Assembly (NCBI RefSeq): GCF_040412425.1
Contig: NC_089768.1
Span: 4,563,501 to 4,627,500, forward strand
DNA length: 64,000 nt
Direction of reading: 5' to 3'
Source of the DNA: Macrobrachium rosenbergii
Lineage: Eukaryota; Arthropoda; Malacostraca; Decapoda; Palaemonidae
The position numbers and the translations under genes are program-made. Below the pieces are notes generated by a model. It was not told the origin of the DNA. It did no database searches and was given only the letters and a program-made list of their open reading frames with translations. Below, piece after piece: positions 28,001-39,699 of this stretch. Position 1 is the stretch's first letter, and the number at the start of each line of letters is the position of its first letter.

Positions 28001-29028
28001 AGAAAATATTATGGTAAAGTAAGAAATATCTGACATCATACTGAAGCACAAGTGGTTTATAGACAAAGCCATTTCCATGTTTTATTGTTTCAGGGACAAA
28101 AGTGATTCCTTTCATAAATCTATGGAACATACACAGAGATTTTTATAATGTCAGACAAGCTGAGTAACCTGTTCGGGATTTCAATCACTACCCGCCGCCT
28201 AGAAAAAAAAATCCCATCTTGATACATGAAATAGTCCTGCTTAACAGGTAATGTGGAACTTATAATGGCCAATATTCATCGGATGATTTTTTTTTTTTTT
28301 TTTTGCCATAGCTCCCACTTCTCCCACTGAATATGAACCTGAGTACCAGAAGATAAGTGTAGGTTTTAATTAAACTAATAATAATAATAATAAGAATAAT
28401 AATAATAATAATAAGAGCCAGGCTTCCGATTACAGAGCTTTGAAAAAAATTTTGGATATCAAAAGCTGCCGCCACATTACAAAAGCAGTTACAAAAGATG
28501 TTGGTAAATGTCGAATGATTAAGAATGAGACTGGTACGATATATATTTCGAAGGAACAGTCATTTAGTGCAGGAATTATCAGTTGGATAGCCAAAGGGCA
28601 TGAGGGTATAGGGGACAGAAAAAAACTGGATGCGTACAGTGTGCAGGAAGACAGAACAAGTCACATATACATTGCATGAGTTCAGTAGCACTCTCTGCAT
28701 CCTCTGGGTGCCAGAGGAGAGACGACCAGTACGGTGAGGACGCTAACAAAGACCACGAGCGTGGAAGCAAATTATTTCTCTTTCGTTGCAGTCAACGATG
28801 TGGCACTAAGGCTGTGGATTTCTTACGTGGTTTGAACACGCTCTCGCCCTATTCTATAACTGCTTTGCGTTAAAACATCATAACCAGCCAAGATTTTATT
28901 CAGAATACAAAACAAGAAAACTATCATATTACTAAGTTTTCTGGAATTTTAAAAACCCCGTCGTCAGGTAGCCAATATTAGTAAGAAATTTAAGTCACCT
29001 CTGTCACTGTTTTGTGATAGCACTATGT
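25098..29028. other. No recognisable gene; one CRE-like octamer
   Basis: About 3.9 kb with only short frames (90, 81, 78, 79 codons). A perfect tgacgtca palindrome, the consensus of a cAMP response element, occurs at 26295-26302, but one octamer without a gene next to it carries little weight. Confidence 0.45.
28376..28413 (+). repeat. Short (AAT)n microsatellite
   Basis: About 12 units with one AAG interruption; a poly-T run of about 18 lies nearby at 28287-28304. Confidence 0.95.
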
Positions 29029-29266
<238 letters not shown>

Positions 29267-29623
29267 TTGACAATTCAGTGCCAATGCCAGGAAAATTGTG
29301 CTCTTGTGGCTCAAGAAATGCGATGGTTCTTATGAGAGATCATGTGACATTACAAAATACGAAATTGCAAGGAAAGCACTGGTTACATTTCTTAGGACTG
29401 AGAGATGACAAAGTAGGAAAGCTGAAAGGCATCTTAGTTTTTTCATAATTATAGTGTGCTGTGCTAATTCTAATAATTCCACAGACTTTCAAACTTACTT
29501 AGAGCCTACTTAAGAGTAAAAACAAAAAAATCAATAAATTAATAAAATGAAACCTCCAATAAGAAACATACCCAATTTGTTTAAATAAATTTGTTATTAC
29601 TATCACTATAAAAACAACAGCAA

Positions 29624-29630
29624 CAACAAC

Positions 29631-29698
<68 letters not shown>
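29624..29698 (+). repeat. (AAT)n microsatellite
   Basis: About 23 uninterrupted units, preceded by an aacagcaacaacaac stretch. Confidence 0.97.
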
Positions 29699-29699
<1 letters not shown>

Positions 29700-29810
29700 G
29701 AAAAAAAGGAATTCTCTTAACTAAGGCGACTAGAACTCAACACGATGTATTTGTGATAAAAAATTCAGAAGCAATTATATATTCAGTGGATTTGACTGGG
29801 ACGGTGAGTT

Positions 29811-29942
<132 letters not shown>

Positions 29943-30334
29943 TGACATGAATTAAGACATACCTATTAACCAACCTTTCTGTATCTAATATTCACCGAGA
30001 TCTTATGAATGAAGAGTCTAGAAATAAATAAACCGAGAGAAATGACTGAGAAGGGAAAGATTTACAACAGAGTGAAATGAAAGCACGCCCAAATTTAAAG
30101 GCTAGTTTAGAAAAGAAACTGCTCCTTTGGGAATGGAACGGAACGGTATCTGCTACGTAAAGAAGAAAATGTACATCAGCTTCTTTGTCATAATTTCACG
30201 GCACTGCAGCACTTTAAAGCATTTCAGTACTTAAAGCACAAAAAGAAACGCAGGATAAAAACAATCCGCTAGCTGATGCTGTTTCCAATTCAACGATTTT
30301 TATTTCATCACTTGGTGAATGATTTCAGATTTAG

Positions 30335-30337
30335 AGA

Positions 30338-30341
<4 letters not shown>
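30335..30341. other. Boundary note: AT-rich non-coding DNA 29941-31600
   Basis: Apart from the (AG)n at 30341-30411 and a short (GAA)n-like stretch at 30655-30680, nothing recognisable is seen from 29941 to 31600. Frames such as 30567-30797 are made from the purine stretch. Confidence 0.4.

Positions 30342-30411
<70 letters not shown>
30341..30411 (+). repeat. (AG)n microsatellite
   Basis: About 35 AG units. Confidence 0.97.
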
Positions 30412-30413
<2 letters not shown>

Positions 30414-31599
30414 TATGAGATGGGATACGATCTATGACCTTTGACCTATGGTGATGCACAGAGCCTACCTACCCGTCTGGCAAACAAAGACTCCGACTCC
30501 TCGTTGCCAGCTCGACCATAGAAACCAATTATTACAAATTCAGCCGAAAGATTTCATTTATTTGTTTTGAAAACAAACAAAAGCGGTATAACTAACACAT
30601 TCGGGGAACTACTATCGTTATACTGGTTCAATCTGTCAACAATACCGGAGATGAAGAAGAAGAAGAAGGAAAAGAAAAAGATAACAAACATGGAGTACCT
30701 GAAGATATCCAAAACGGGTGCATTCAGGCGCATCTCTTTACACTTACATACGTCACGGTTTAATTTGATATGCATGTATATATGTATGTATGCATGAATG
30801 TGTGTATGATAACCGATTTATTAAATCTATTATAGCTCTTAAAATAGCATACAGATGATTAGTTTTTTTCCAGTCGAAGGGATGTTTTGTAATGGTTCGT
30901 CTGTTCCAGAATAATTTCATCAGTTATACGTGAAGGTAAAGTTTATGTAGTCATTGACGCCTCTGGCAATTTCATAATCCTGCAGTTACAGCTACGTCTG
31001 AAATTAACACTAACTTCCATCACATGAAGAAACGGATGACACTGTCAGATTATCTAGGAGCTAGTTCCGAAATCCAGATAGTGATTACCTTAATTTGAAA
31101 AATTATGTTCACAGCTTCACCATACAGAAATAAAATCAGAGCCAGTTCAAAACTGAAACTTTTTAAAGTCATCAGAAAGTAAATAAATTACTGACTAGTC
31201 GAGAGAGAATGTAATAATAATAATTTCAAAACATAAAATACAAGAAATAAATCAGCCTAATTTGGAATGACCAAAAATCTCCATCTTTGGATCTAGTAAC
31301 ACTATCTCCCTAATTAGCAAATAATGCGACACTGCTTCGTAAACTTGAGGTCAAAGCTGAGGCTAAACAGTGTTGTTCATGTTCTCCTTCCTGACATATG
31401 TATTTTTTATTTTTATTCTAACTAGCAGCATTTATCCAAAAGAGCTCTACGGTGTCAACTCCAAAGGCTCCTGTAACTGCTGATTGCCACCATTACACAC
31501 CATTTTAGACCTAACAACATCGGCAAAGCACACGAACTGATGCTTCCTTAATTCGATTTTAGCGCTGCCTTAGTCTTGCTAGACTTAACGCTCGTACAC

Positions 31600-31614
31600 A
31601 CACGTACATATACA

Positions 31615-31687
<73 letters not shown>

Positions 31688-31710
31688 CACATACATACAT
31701 ATACTCATAT

Positions 31711-31792
<82 letters not shown>

Positions 31793-31794
31793 TA

Positions 31795-31884
<90 letters not shown>

Positions 31885-31955
31885 TATATATACATACATA
31901 CACACACACACAAAAACACATATCACATATATATATATACACATATATATATGCA
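31600..31955 (+). repeat. (AT)n/(CA)n compound microsatellite, about 350 bp
   Basis: AT runs at about 31616-31682, 31717-31789 and 31815-31875, with CA, ACAT and GCAC words between and after. Open frames here are only Tyr-Ile and Thr-His runs. Confidence 0.97.
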
Positions 31956-32129
31956 CACAATGGTACTCTTTGAAGTTGCTTGCTTTCTCCTTATATAGAG
32001 TACGGTATTGTAAGTCTTAATAAGACTCTGATTCAGCATTTCTAAGGATAATTAACCAATCTCATACCGTTTATTGCTACATGATCCGCTTGGAAGGGTA
32101 ACCTACGCAATACTGACATTTGACAATTT

Positions 32130-32546
32130 TTGATATTACATTCAAGTTCATTTCTTGTTTTCTCTAGCACTTCCGAAGTACATCTACAGTTACTGTCAGA
32201 AAATCAGGTATTGATTGTACTACTTTTCTCATCAAAAACAGATAATGCTATTACCTTTAGGTCCTCTGTTCTACCGTTATTGGAACACACTGCTCCAGTT
32301 AACATTTCACAACTTCCGGGTCGTTATTTTTTAACCAACTTTGCTATGAGTTGTAACTCCCTTTTTCCCAAGACTGGTAATCATGATTTTGATCACTGGT
32401 CTATTTCTGTTCAGACTTTCATTAGAAGTCTTCATTCCTTCCACTGCACAGCCGTGGAATCATCTTTCTGGCAGCTTCGTTCATACCAAATGTGTATGAG
32501 GAGCTGTACTACTGCTTTCAAATTACAAGCAGCGCGGCTTTATTAA
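32130..32546 (+). pseudogene. Possible LINE reverse transcriptase C-terminal remnant
   Basis: An open frame of 138 codons contains RSSVLPLLEHTAPVN, and after a frame change near 32430 reads SFIPSTAQPWNHLSGSF, which resembles the last conserved motif of several LINE proteins (FIPxTAxxWNxLP). The rest of the frame is not recognised. The AT-rich stretch with (AAT)n that follows could be a LINE tail, but the hairpin at 32.8 kb intervenes. Tentative. Confidence 0.4.
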
Positions 32547-32699
32547 AATGTTTATTACTCTGACTTGAATTTTCTGTTTTGGTTTGTAAATATTTTTTTT
32601 TTAACCCACCTTATCCATTTATAATGTTCTTCACATATAAGTATTCTGTTTTGTGGAGGACTGTCTTTTAGGCTTGCTTCGTAAAGTCGTTGTTCACTA

Positions 32700-32780
<81 letters not shown>
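32700..32780 (+). repeat. (AAT)n microsatellite at left foot of the hairpin
   Basis: About 26 units ending directly at the left arm of the hairpin 32802-33123. Confidence 0.97.
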
Positions 32781-33122
32781 GGAAAAAGACCTTCTTTAAT
32801 ACAGGTTTTGTTAAACAAAATGCAGTTTCAACAGCATTTATTTTATACAGTAAACGCTCAATTCGTCTGATCAATTGCTTTTCTTGCGCTGGAATGGTTG
32901 CAAGCAATTGACCGATACTCATTTCCGGTGGTTTAGTGATGTGTAGGAGGTAGTCGACACCCCACGAGAACTACCTCCTACACATCACTAAACCACCGAA
33001 AATGAATAACGGTCAATTGCTTGCAACCATTCCAGCGCAAGAAAAGCAATTGATAAGACGAATTGAGCGTTTACTATATAAAATAAATGCTGTCGAAACC
33101 GCCATTTTCTTTAACAAAACCT

Positions 33123-33123
<1 letters not shown>
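32781..33123. repeat. Hairpin of two head-to-head fragments, probably Penelope-like 5' coding region
   Basis: The arms 32802-32954 and 32969-33123 are inverted copies of about 150 bp with roughly 95% identity by eye and a spacer of about 14 bases. Each arm, read away from the centre, encodes GQLLATIPAQEKQLIRRIE, then LLYKINAVETA, then a FNKTC motif followed in the left arm by IKEGLFP. This heptad-rich region ending in a Cys and a Leu/Phe-Pro motif resembles sequence I associate with the N-terminal part of Penelope-like proteins. Both arms break into AAT-type microsatellites just after FNKTC or the Pro. The hairpin is certain; the family assignment is tentative. Confidence 0.65.

Positions 33124-33188
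<65 letters not shown>
33123..33188 (+). repeat. (AAT)n microsatellite at right foot of the hairpin
   Basis: About 21 units beginning directly at the right arm. Both feet are AAT on the plus strand, so unlike the arms they are in direct, not inverted, orientation. Confidence 0.97.
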
Positions 33189-34748
33189 TCTGTTCATATT
33201 TGCCTCCCTTTTATGTTATTTGAAGCATTACTTTTCAACAATCTTTCTAAAATCCAGTAACAACTGTATCATAAGTGAAAGCAAATTGAAATATAGCAGC
33301 CGTTTCTTATACTCTGAATCCTCTTTGTTTGGCTAAACCGAGCGGGCTGACTCTTTCATTTTATATAAAAACGGAACAGAATTGAGGCCAAAGCAGTTCA
33401 AGTTTATTTCGGTTCTGAGAATTTACAGGGTTAACAAGCACCATTTTGTGTAGCAGTAAGAGAATCGCCTATTAATTACCAGGTGGACGTAGAAATCCTG
33501 AAACAAGAAGTGAAAAGAATTTTGAAATCCAAGACTGAAAAAAGAAAAAAAGGTTAAGCGCATATTGATATTCATTTATAAACAGCTTAGTATGATGACG
33601 AGAGATACCAAAACATAAGCTTTTACGCGAGACATCAAGTGAAAACCTGAACATCGTTTATCTAAAAACTTGGGCACAGGATGCAGTATACTGTACAGTA
33701 GATATGAATCGACGGAAATGGTTCAGAACCCCATTGTTATCAAGTCATCTTTAAGTTCCTTTTGAATGTTATTTGTACAGATCTTCAGAGGTCTTCCAAT
33801 CTAAGCAAATGCTTCCGACTTCCAAAAGTGTTCTCACACCCATGAAAAACTCTCCAGCAAATGCAGTTGTGATTGATAAAAGTATTCCTTTTGCCTCCAA
33901 TATTTGCTCTCTTTCAGACGCTCTCAATGTTCTTGATTTCACCTACTTCCTTTCAAAGTAAAAGTATAACTACAGCAATCACAGCTGTATATCCTCATAA
34001 CGTGTTTTTACTTGTCAATAAGGAAGAGAAGAGTAACAACATTCTTGGAATTATTATTATTCTAGAAAACAGCTCATCTGGAACCATCATATAGCGTGCA
34101 TTCTACTCTTGTAGTAACGGGTAAGACTCAGGCAATATGATGTATGATAATATTGTGACTCAGTGATCCATAAGCCATAAATGCACACATGGACAAAACT
34201 AAAACAATATTTGGATTTTATCGCAACATTATCTCTTACCCTCAAAAACGATTGCACCAACGAACTTCCCTTTAAATCAAACGTTATTTAAATACGTTTT
34301 TCTCATCTTTTTCTTACCTTCAAATATTTTTCATTTATACTATTTGCAGTCGACTGAAAATGCAATCATTTTCAAGAAAATGCTATTTTGACGCAATATC
34401 TTACAAAATTCTCTACTTGATCTTAAAAGCAGGTTTTGGTATAAGGAATTCCTATCCAGAATCTCAAGTGGACCACCATTTTAAAGCATTCTTTATTTGT
34501 ATTAGTTTGTCCAGATATAATCCTTAAGTGAACTTGTTCTTCCAGCATAATGTAAGGTAAAACCATTCCAAGCATTGTAAAAAAAAAAATATGGCATATT
34601 TTTGATCAAAGATACCATTTCATTCAAGAATGAAAAAATTCTCAATTAACAATCCAAGTTAAAACAAATTATGAAGTGGATAGGAAGAAAGGAACGATTA
34701 ACAGGGAAAATATTGTAGAGCTACAAGAAGCAATAAAAGGTTAGTATA
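33189..34748. other. No recognisable gene
   Basis: AT-rich. Two overlapping short frames at 33773-33961 and 33873-34094 have no known motif. Confidence 0.5.
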
Positions 34749-35127
34749 TGTGGGAGATGGATCCTAGTGTGTGATCATGTAAACTGGTGACGACAGGCTG
34801 GAGCAAGGCCACGAGAAAGAGAAGCTCTGCTCACTTCATCCCAAATCCCCCATGTAGGCGGAGCTTTGTCTACCTCTTTATTTCGTCAGCAGGTGAACTG
34901 CCGTAATGAGCAGGTACCTCTAAGAGACGTCACCGCCTACGTAGTTACCCCAGGTGGGAGGCGACTCCACCCAATTGGGTAGACCTTTATCTGTCTTGGC
35001 CTTGGGCCGGAGTATATATAGTATTTATAAGTCTCAGGGGGAGGGTAATGAGGTATTCTTCGTAAGAGTACAGAGTGTATGAACTGACAACAATCTACAG
35101 CAAAAGAACCTTAATCTTAATTAAACA
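34749..35127 (+). mobile_element. Possible solo LTR of a retrotransposon, with TATA-like box
   Basis: A 379-bp block of higher GC than its surroundings starts TGtgggagatgg and could end ttaattaaaCA. It contains gccggagtatatatagta (TATA-like, about 35010-35022), with agtctcagggggagggtaa just downstream, and a region caagagtacagagtgtatg further on, the layout of U3, R and U5. No second copy, primer-binding site, or target duplication was found, and no gag or pol frame follows. It could instead be a cellular promoter fragment. Confidence 0.4.
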
Positions 35128-35632
35128 TGAGATCACAAGCCGGCAAGAAAGTCATAAATGACGGAGTCATGGGCTGCTGATCAGGATTCTGATGAGGGTG
35201 TGTTGAAGTACCTGTGAAACCTGAAGTTTCATACAAAGGTTCGTTTATTATTCCTCGGTTAGATGACAAGCATGGCAATGACTACTGACTTGTTTTGCTC
35301 TGAAGTCAATGTCTGTTTACAATGAAAATGACTTAAAGGAAGCTTTCGTTATCTTGCCAGAGAATATGAATGGATATCAGTGTGAGTGGCAGATTCAACT
35401 ATACAATACAAATGGTAGCATCCTTGCCTGAATAGCGAAATTCTTGAATTCTATAATCACCCCATGATGTGATTTAAGACACTTTGAAAATTCAATTGTG
35501 CTTCTGTTGACCGAAGTAGTGAATAATGTTACTGATATCGATTGGAGTGGGTCTTTACCCGGTGTTATGTAATGTAAAGATACATATACACGAAACACAC
35601 ACACACGCACACACACACATATATGTATATGT

Positions 35633-35975
35633 ATACATGTAAAATCTGCTGGTCACTTTTTACCAGATACATATGTAATTGTAATAGCCACAATGCCCTC
35701 TTAACTTCTCGAATTCTTTGTGCTTTTTTGGATACGTTTTTCATTACAAAGCCTCAAGATCCAAGTGCAAGAAATATGAAGATATTGTGATGTCTGTTTC
35801 CCGCTACCGAACATCGTAATTTTTTCATATTTCTTGCACTTGGATCTTAAGGCTTTGTAGTGACAAGCATATCCAAAAAAGCACAAAGAATTCGAGAAGT
35901 TAAGAGGACATTGTGGCTATTATAATTACATATGTACCTGGTAAAAAGTGACCAGTAGATTCTACATTATATATA
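35633..35975. repeat. Large palindrome, ~150-bp arms
   Basis: The arms 35633-35779 and 35825-35975 are inverted with about 93% identity by eye. Landmarks: ggtcactttttaccag, tacatatgtaatt, ccacaatg, taacttctcgaattctttgt, gatccaagtgcaagaaatat, returning as complement. The spacer is about 45 bases. It lies between (CA)n with a short (AT) run on the left and a long (AT)n on the right. Confidence 0.9.
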
Positions 35976-35979
35976 TACA

Positions 35980-36066
<87 letters not shown>

Positions 36067-36096
36067 ATATATACATACTATATATATATATATATA
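35980..36096 (+). repeat. (AT)n-(TG)n-(AT)n microsatellite left of Tc1/mariner copy 2
   Basis: About 32 AT units, about 10 TG units, then a shorter AT run that abuts the transposon. Confidence 0.97.
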
Positions 36097-37410
36097 GGGT
36101 TGGTGTCCAAAAGTCTTTTTATAATTTAAAAATATATTACAAAAGTAAATGAACAGACAAATATGTTGAAATTATTACAAAATGAGGAGTAGATATTGAA
36201 GTTTTTTAACTCATTCAATACACCTCTATATGTGTACAATTTGTTGCATGAAGCACATCAAGATGTACTCGATTTCTTGCCATGTTCAGTGCAGCATAGC
36301 CTCATCAATAGTGGCAATGGCAACAGTGATCTTTTGCTTGAGATCAGTGATGTCCTGCATCTTTGTTTGATACATGATATCTTTAGCGTGACCCCATAGA
36401 AAGAAGTCCAGGAGAGTGATGTCTGGTGAACGAGGAGGCCAGAGAATTGGGCCATCCATTCCAATCCACCAGTCTGGAAATGTTTGATTTAGGAACCCCC
36501 AGACATGCAATCCCCAATGTGGTGGTGCACCAGCTTGCTGGAAAATGATGGTTGGCTGAAAGTCATCTAGTTGTGATGCCACATATTCAGTCAAAAGGTC
36601 AAGGTAGAAATCTGCAGTAATTAATGTCTTGTTGAAGAAAAATGGACCAATGATTCAGTTGCACATGATCCCACATCACACTTTCACCTTTCGTCTACCT
36701 CAGTGAAGTCACCTAGTCACATGAGGATCTTCTGATCCCCAGATTCTCATATTATGTGTGTTCAGTTTCCCTGAAACATGAAAGGTTGCCTCATCACTAA
36801 AACAAACTCGCTTGAGGAATGTTTCATCCTCAGAAATTCGTTCCAGCATGTTAACTGCAAACTATTTTAGTCTTGGTTTATCAGTTGGCTCAAGTGCCTA
36901 CATGAGTTGCACTTTGTAAGCATAAAATCGCAAAGTTCTTGTGTAGGACTTTGTGCACTGTTGAATGTGGTAGCTGCAGGTGTCTGGCAGAAATACGGAT
37001 GGACTCTGTAAGAGAACGATCACAGGCTTGTCTTACACAATCGATGTCTTCCTCAGACGTTATTGGTCACCCACTCCTCCCTTTATCCAACACCATCCCT
37101 GCCTCCATAAATTTCTTGTGCCATGCACAAATTGACGGGCCTGACGGTGGGTCTCTTGCATACTTAGATCTGTAGTTTTGCTGAGTCTCCGTATCCGATT
37201 TTGTTGCAATAAACCATGAGACACATTGTGCCTTTTTTTGAGGAATAGCCATTTTTTAGTGGTTTCTTTAACAGTACCCCTTTCATCAACAGGGTAACTG
37301 AAATACACAAATGCAATGTGATTAAAAGCTTTCATAACTGCTGAGTACAAAGAACAAATCTGATTAAGAAACATTTTCTAAATTGTAAAGAGACTTTCTA
37401 GACATCCTGC
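36097..37410 (-). mobile_element. Tc1/mariner-superfamily transposon with both ends
   Basis: The left end reads gggttggtgtccaaaagtct at 36097; the reverse complement of the right end reads gcaggatgtctagaaagtct. Both continue with a related ttt-ataattt or ttt-acaattt stretch, giving inverted terminal repeats of about 25-30 bp. The left end directly abuts TA repeats and the right end is followed by atata, consistent with a TA target. The length of about 1.3 kb is typical of the superfamily. It contains a decayed transposase on the minus strand. Confidence 0.82.
36286..37252 (-). pseudogene. Tc1/mariner-type transposase with DUF4817-like N-terminus, degenerate
   Basis: The N-terminal frame (37252-37067) reads MAIPQKKAQCVSWF, then DPPSGPSICAWHKKF, then EAGMVLDKGRSG, matching the DUF4817-type helix-turn-helix of this family, with an alternative frame open over the same DNA. 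The middle (about 36850-36600) keeps CFSDEATFHVSG and MRIWGSEDPH but contains several stops. The C-terminal open part (36594-36286) reads FQQAGAPPHWG, where the usual catalytic Asp is Ala, then PPRSPDITLLDFFLWGHAKD with the third Asp kept. It is therefore inactive by stops and by loss of an active-site residue. It is not a recent duplicate of the copy at 11.9 kb: the residues differ throughout. Confidence 0.87.
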
Positions 37411-37419
37411 ATATAATTA

Positions 37420-37435
37420 CACACACACACACACA

Positions 37436-37531
<96 letters not shown>
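37420..37531 (+). repeat. (CA)n-(AT)n microsatellite between transposon and Helitron
   Basis: About 10 CA units then about 45 AT units with one C; the Helitron's TC start follows directly. Confidence 0.97.
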
Positions 37532-37534
<3 letters not shown>

Positions 37535-37795
37535 AAGAAAGTGAATGTTTGTATATTTGTTTGGATTCTTTAGAAATCCAGCTGCTTGAAAGACCCAGAC
37601 AAAATATAGCACAGTCTCTATGTCACCTCAGAAATGTTTAAAACTCAAAATCAAACTCCTACCCTGTGACAGACATACAGCATAGACAAAACAAATGAAA
37701 TTTTCGTTTTTACATCACCTTTTCCTTCAGCTTTCTGGGTTAATTCTCATTTTTCTCCTGAGGCTGCACCTTTTTTTCCAGGTGCTGTCAGACGT

Positions 37796-37915
37796 ATGAC
37801 TTCACTGAACTCCTCCCACTGCAAACCCTATAATCATGACTTCATTAAACTCCCCCCACAGCAAACCCTATAATCATGACTTCATTAAACTCCCCCCACT
37901 GCAAACCCTATAATC
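37796..37915 (+). repeat. Tandem repeat, 3 x 40 bp
   Basis: Three head-to-tail units of exactly 40 bp, each starting atgacttca and ending gcaaaccctataatc. The second and third differ at only a base or two; the first differs more. It lies inside the Helitron at 37532-39117. Confidence 0.93.
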
Positions 37916-38057
37916 AGTTTAGTATATCCAAAAAATTAAACAGATGTGTTTGACTGTATTAGAATAACTTTCATGCAGCCATAAAGCAATGTAATTCAAA
38001 ATGTAACTTTTAGCACCACACCCGTCAGACCTTACAATTCTCGCCACGGAAAAAAGT

Positions 38058-38487
38058 AGTAACAGACAAAATGCTTCCGTGACAGGCTTACCACCTCATT
38101 AAAAAAACTACTCTCGTCAAAATTACCACATTTTTTTCTCCGTTAATCTAAAGCCAAATGTATCTTAACTATACCCTGCCAATAATATACAAATTCTTAA
38201 GTACCTTGTGTTATTACCATCATCATATCTAGGTTTTTAATCGACGAAAAAAATCGGTAGTTACGGGCATAACTTAATTCATCACCAACCGAGCATGCGT
38301 ATTAGTACAGCAAATGATTCTGTGACAGATCTACCCCCTCATTAAAAAATTACTCGGGACGAAATTACCACATTTTTTCAGTGTTCATCTTAAGCCAAAC
38401 GGATCTTAATTAAACACTGCCAATAAAATACAAAGTCTTGAGTACCTTAAGGTAATACCATCACCATATCTAAGTATTTGATCCACT
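38058..38487 (+). repeat. Pair of ~190-bp direct repeats inside a Helitron
   Basis: 38058-38245 and 38303-38487 align with an offset of about 246 bp. Shared landmarks are gtgacaggcttaccacctca or gtgacagatctaccccctca, aaattaccacatttttt, taagccaaa, ctgccaata, taccatca and ccatatct variants. They look like two diverged units of a larger internal tandem. Confidence 0.8.
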
Positions 38488-38749
38488 AAAAAATCACTAA
38501 ATATCGACAATTTCTACATTCGACCGTTCAAGACTTCGGCCTACACTTTCCCTCAGAAACGCCAAAAGAGACTGAAACGCGCTCGTTAACACGCACAGGA
38601 AACCGAAAACAGTTGCAGCTCTTTTTCCGGTGTCTAAAATTACCACCGTGATAATAATTTAATATTTATATAGACAACGGACACTGTGTCGTATTAACTT
38701 ATGGATATTCTGAAGCTGTTTGTCAAGCTGACAACCTTCCATCTAGGTT

Positions 38750-39025
38750 TTATCTTCCCCTATCCATCCCCTCCCCCTTCCAGTTCCCCCGTCCCCGTTC
38801 CCTAACCTTATCCCTATCACTTCCTCCTCCCTTCCCTCCTCCTATTCACCCTCCCATCCATTCCCCCTCCCCTCCACCTTCCCTTCCGCTTCCCCTGCAT
38901 TTCGCCTCCCCTCACCTCCCCTCCCTCTCCCATTCCCTACTCCCCTCCTCCTCTACCTTCTCACTTCTTTCCCCTTCCTTCTTCCCTATTTCCTCCCCTC
39001 CCCTTCCCCTACCCTCTGCCCTCCC
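38750..39025 (+). repeat. Pyrimidine-rich (C/T) tract
   Basis: About 275 bp composed mostly of C and T on the plus strand (cccctcc, ccttccc and similar words), with only scattered A and G. It lies in the 3' third of the Helitron at 37532-39117. It is not a simple tandem repeat; it may have grown by local duplication. Confidence 0.8.
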
Positions 39026-39116
39026 ACTGCCCGTAGACTCTGATTCAGAGTTTTAGCGGGCCTACCCATACGTTATTATTCAGATTTTTTCCAGGCAGCG
39101 CCAGGTTCGTCAGCTA

Positions 39117-39117
<1 letters not shown>

Positions 39118-39206
<89 letters not shown>

Positions 39207-39260
39207 GTATATGTGTGTGTGGTTGTGCGTGTATACGTGTGTGTGTTTGTGATTGTGCCT
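39118..39260 (+). repeat. (TG)n-(AT)n-(TG)n microsatellite right of Helitron
   Basis: About 38 AT units beginning ten bases after the Helitron's CTAG, ending in a TG/CG-rich run. Confidence 0.97.
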
Positions 39261-39699
39261 GTATCTGTGCATACTGTATACGATGTGTAATCACACGCAC
39301 ATATACTGTATATATACGTGTAATATATACATATAAAGACATAATATACAGAAATTACGGGAACGTTTAGTGATAATGTGGGAGTGCATGTCTATGAAAG
39401 TGCTTGTACAGATCAGTATAAGCTTTTGTGAACAGGTTGCCATTACTTTTTCAAGATAACAGAATGTTGGTGAAAAAGCAATGAGGAACAGAAAAAGGGT
39501 ATAGCCAATGACTGCGAGTGCTTGAGGATGTAGGAAAATCGGAGTTCGATGAGTAATTTGAGCCTCAAATGTTTGCACGGAGACAAAGGCGCCTAAAGCG
39601 AAGCACATATTCAATAAACATAATCCATGAATTCGATAACATTTCGATCGTGAACCATGCAAGCTACGATTAAAGATGGTCATTATTACATTAACCAGT

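Larger units (their letters stand above)
37532..39117 (+). mobile_element. Non-autonomous Helitron
   Basis: It starts TCtaagaaagtgaatgtttg at 37532, preceded by A at the end of an (AT)n tract, and ends cgtcagCTAG at 39117, followed by T and then another (AT)n tract. The sub-terminal motif aggcagcgccagg is a slightly decayed form of the hairpin seen at 16590. The first 100 bases (gaaatccagctgcttg, gacccagacaaaatatagca) match the start of the Helitron at 14571. Length about 1.59 kb, no coding frame. The interior has a 3 x 40-bp tandem, a pair of 190-bp direct repeats and a pyrimidine-rich stretch, listed separately. Confidence 0.8.

Noticed and set aside
36939..37175. Plus-strand open frame of 78 codons
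   Set aside because: It is antisense to the Tc1/mariner transposase N-terminus.
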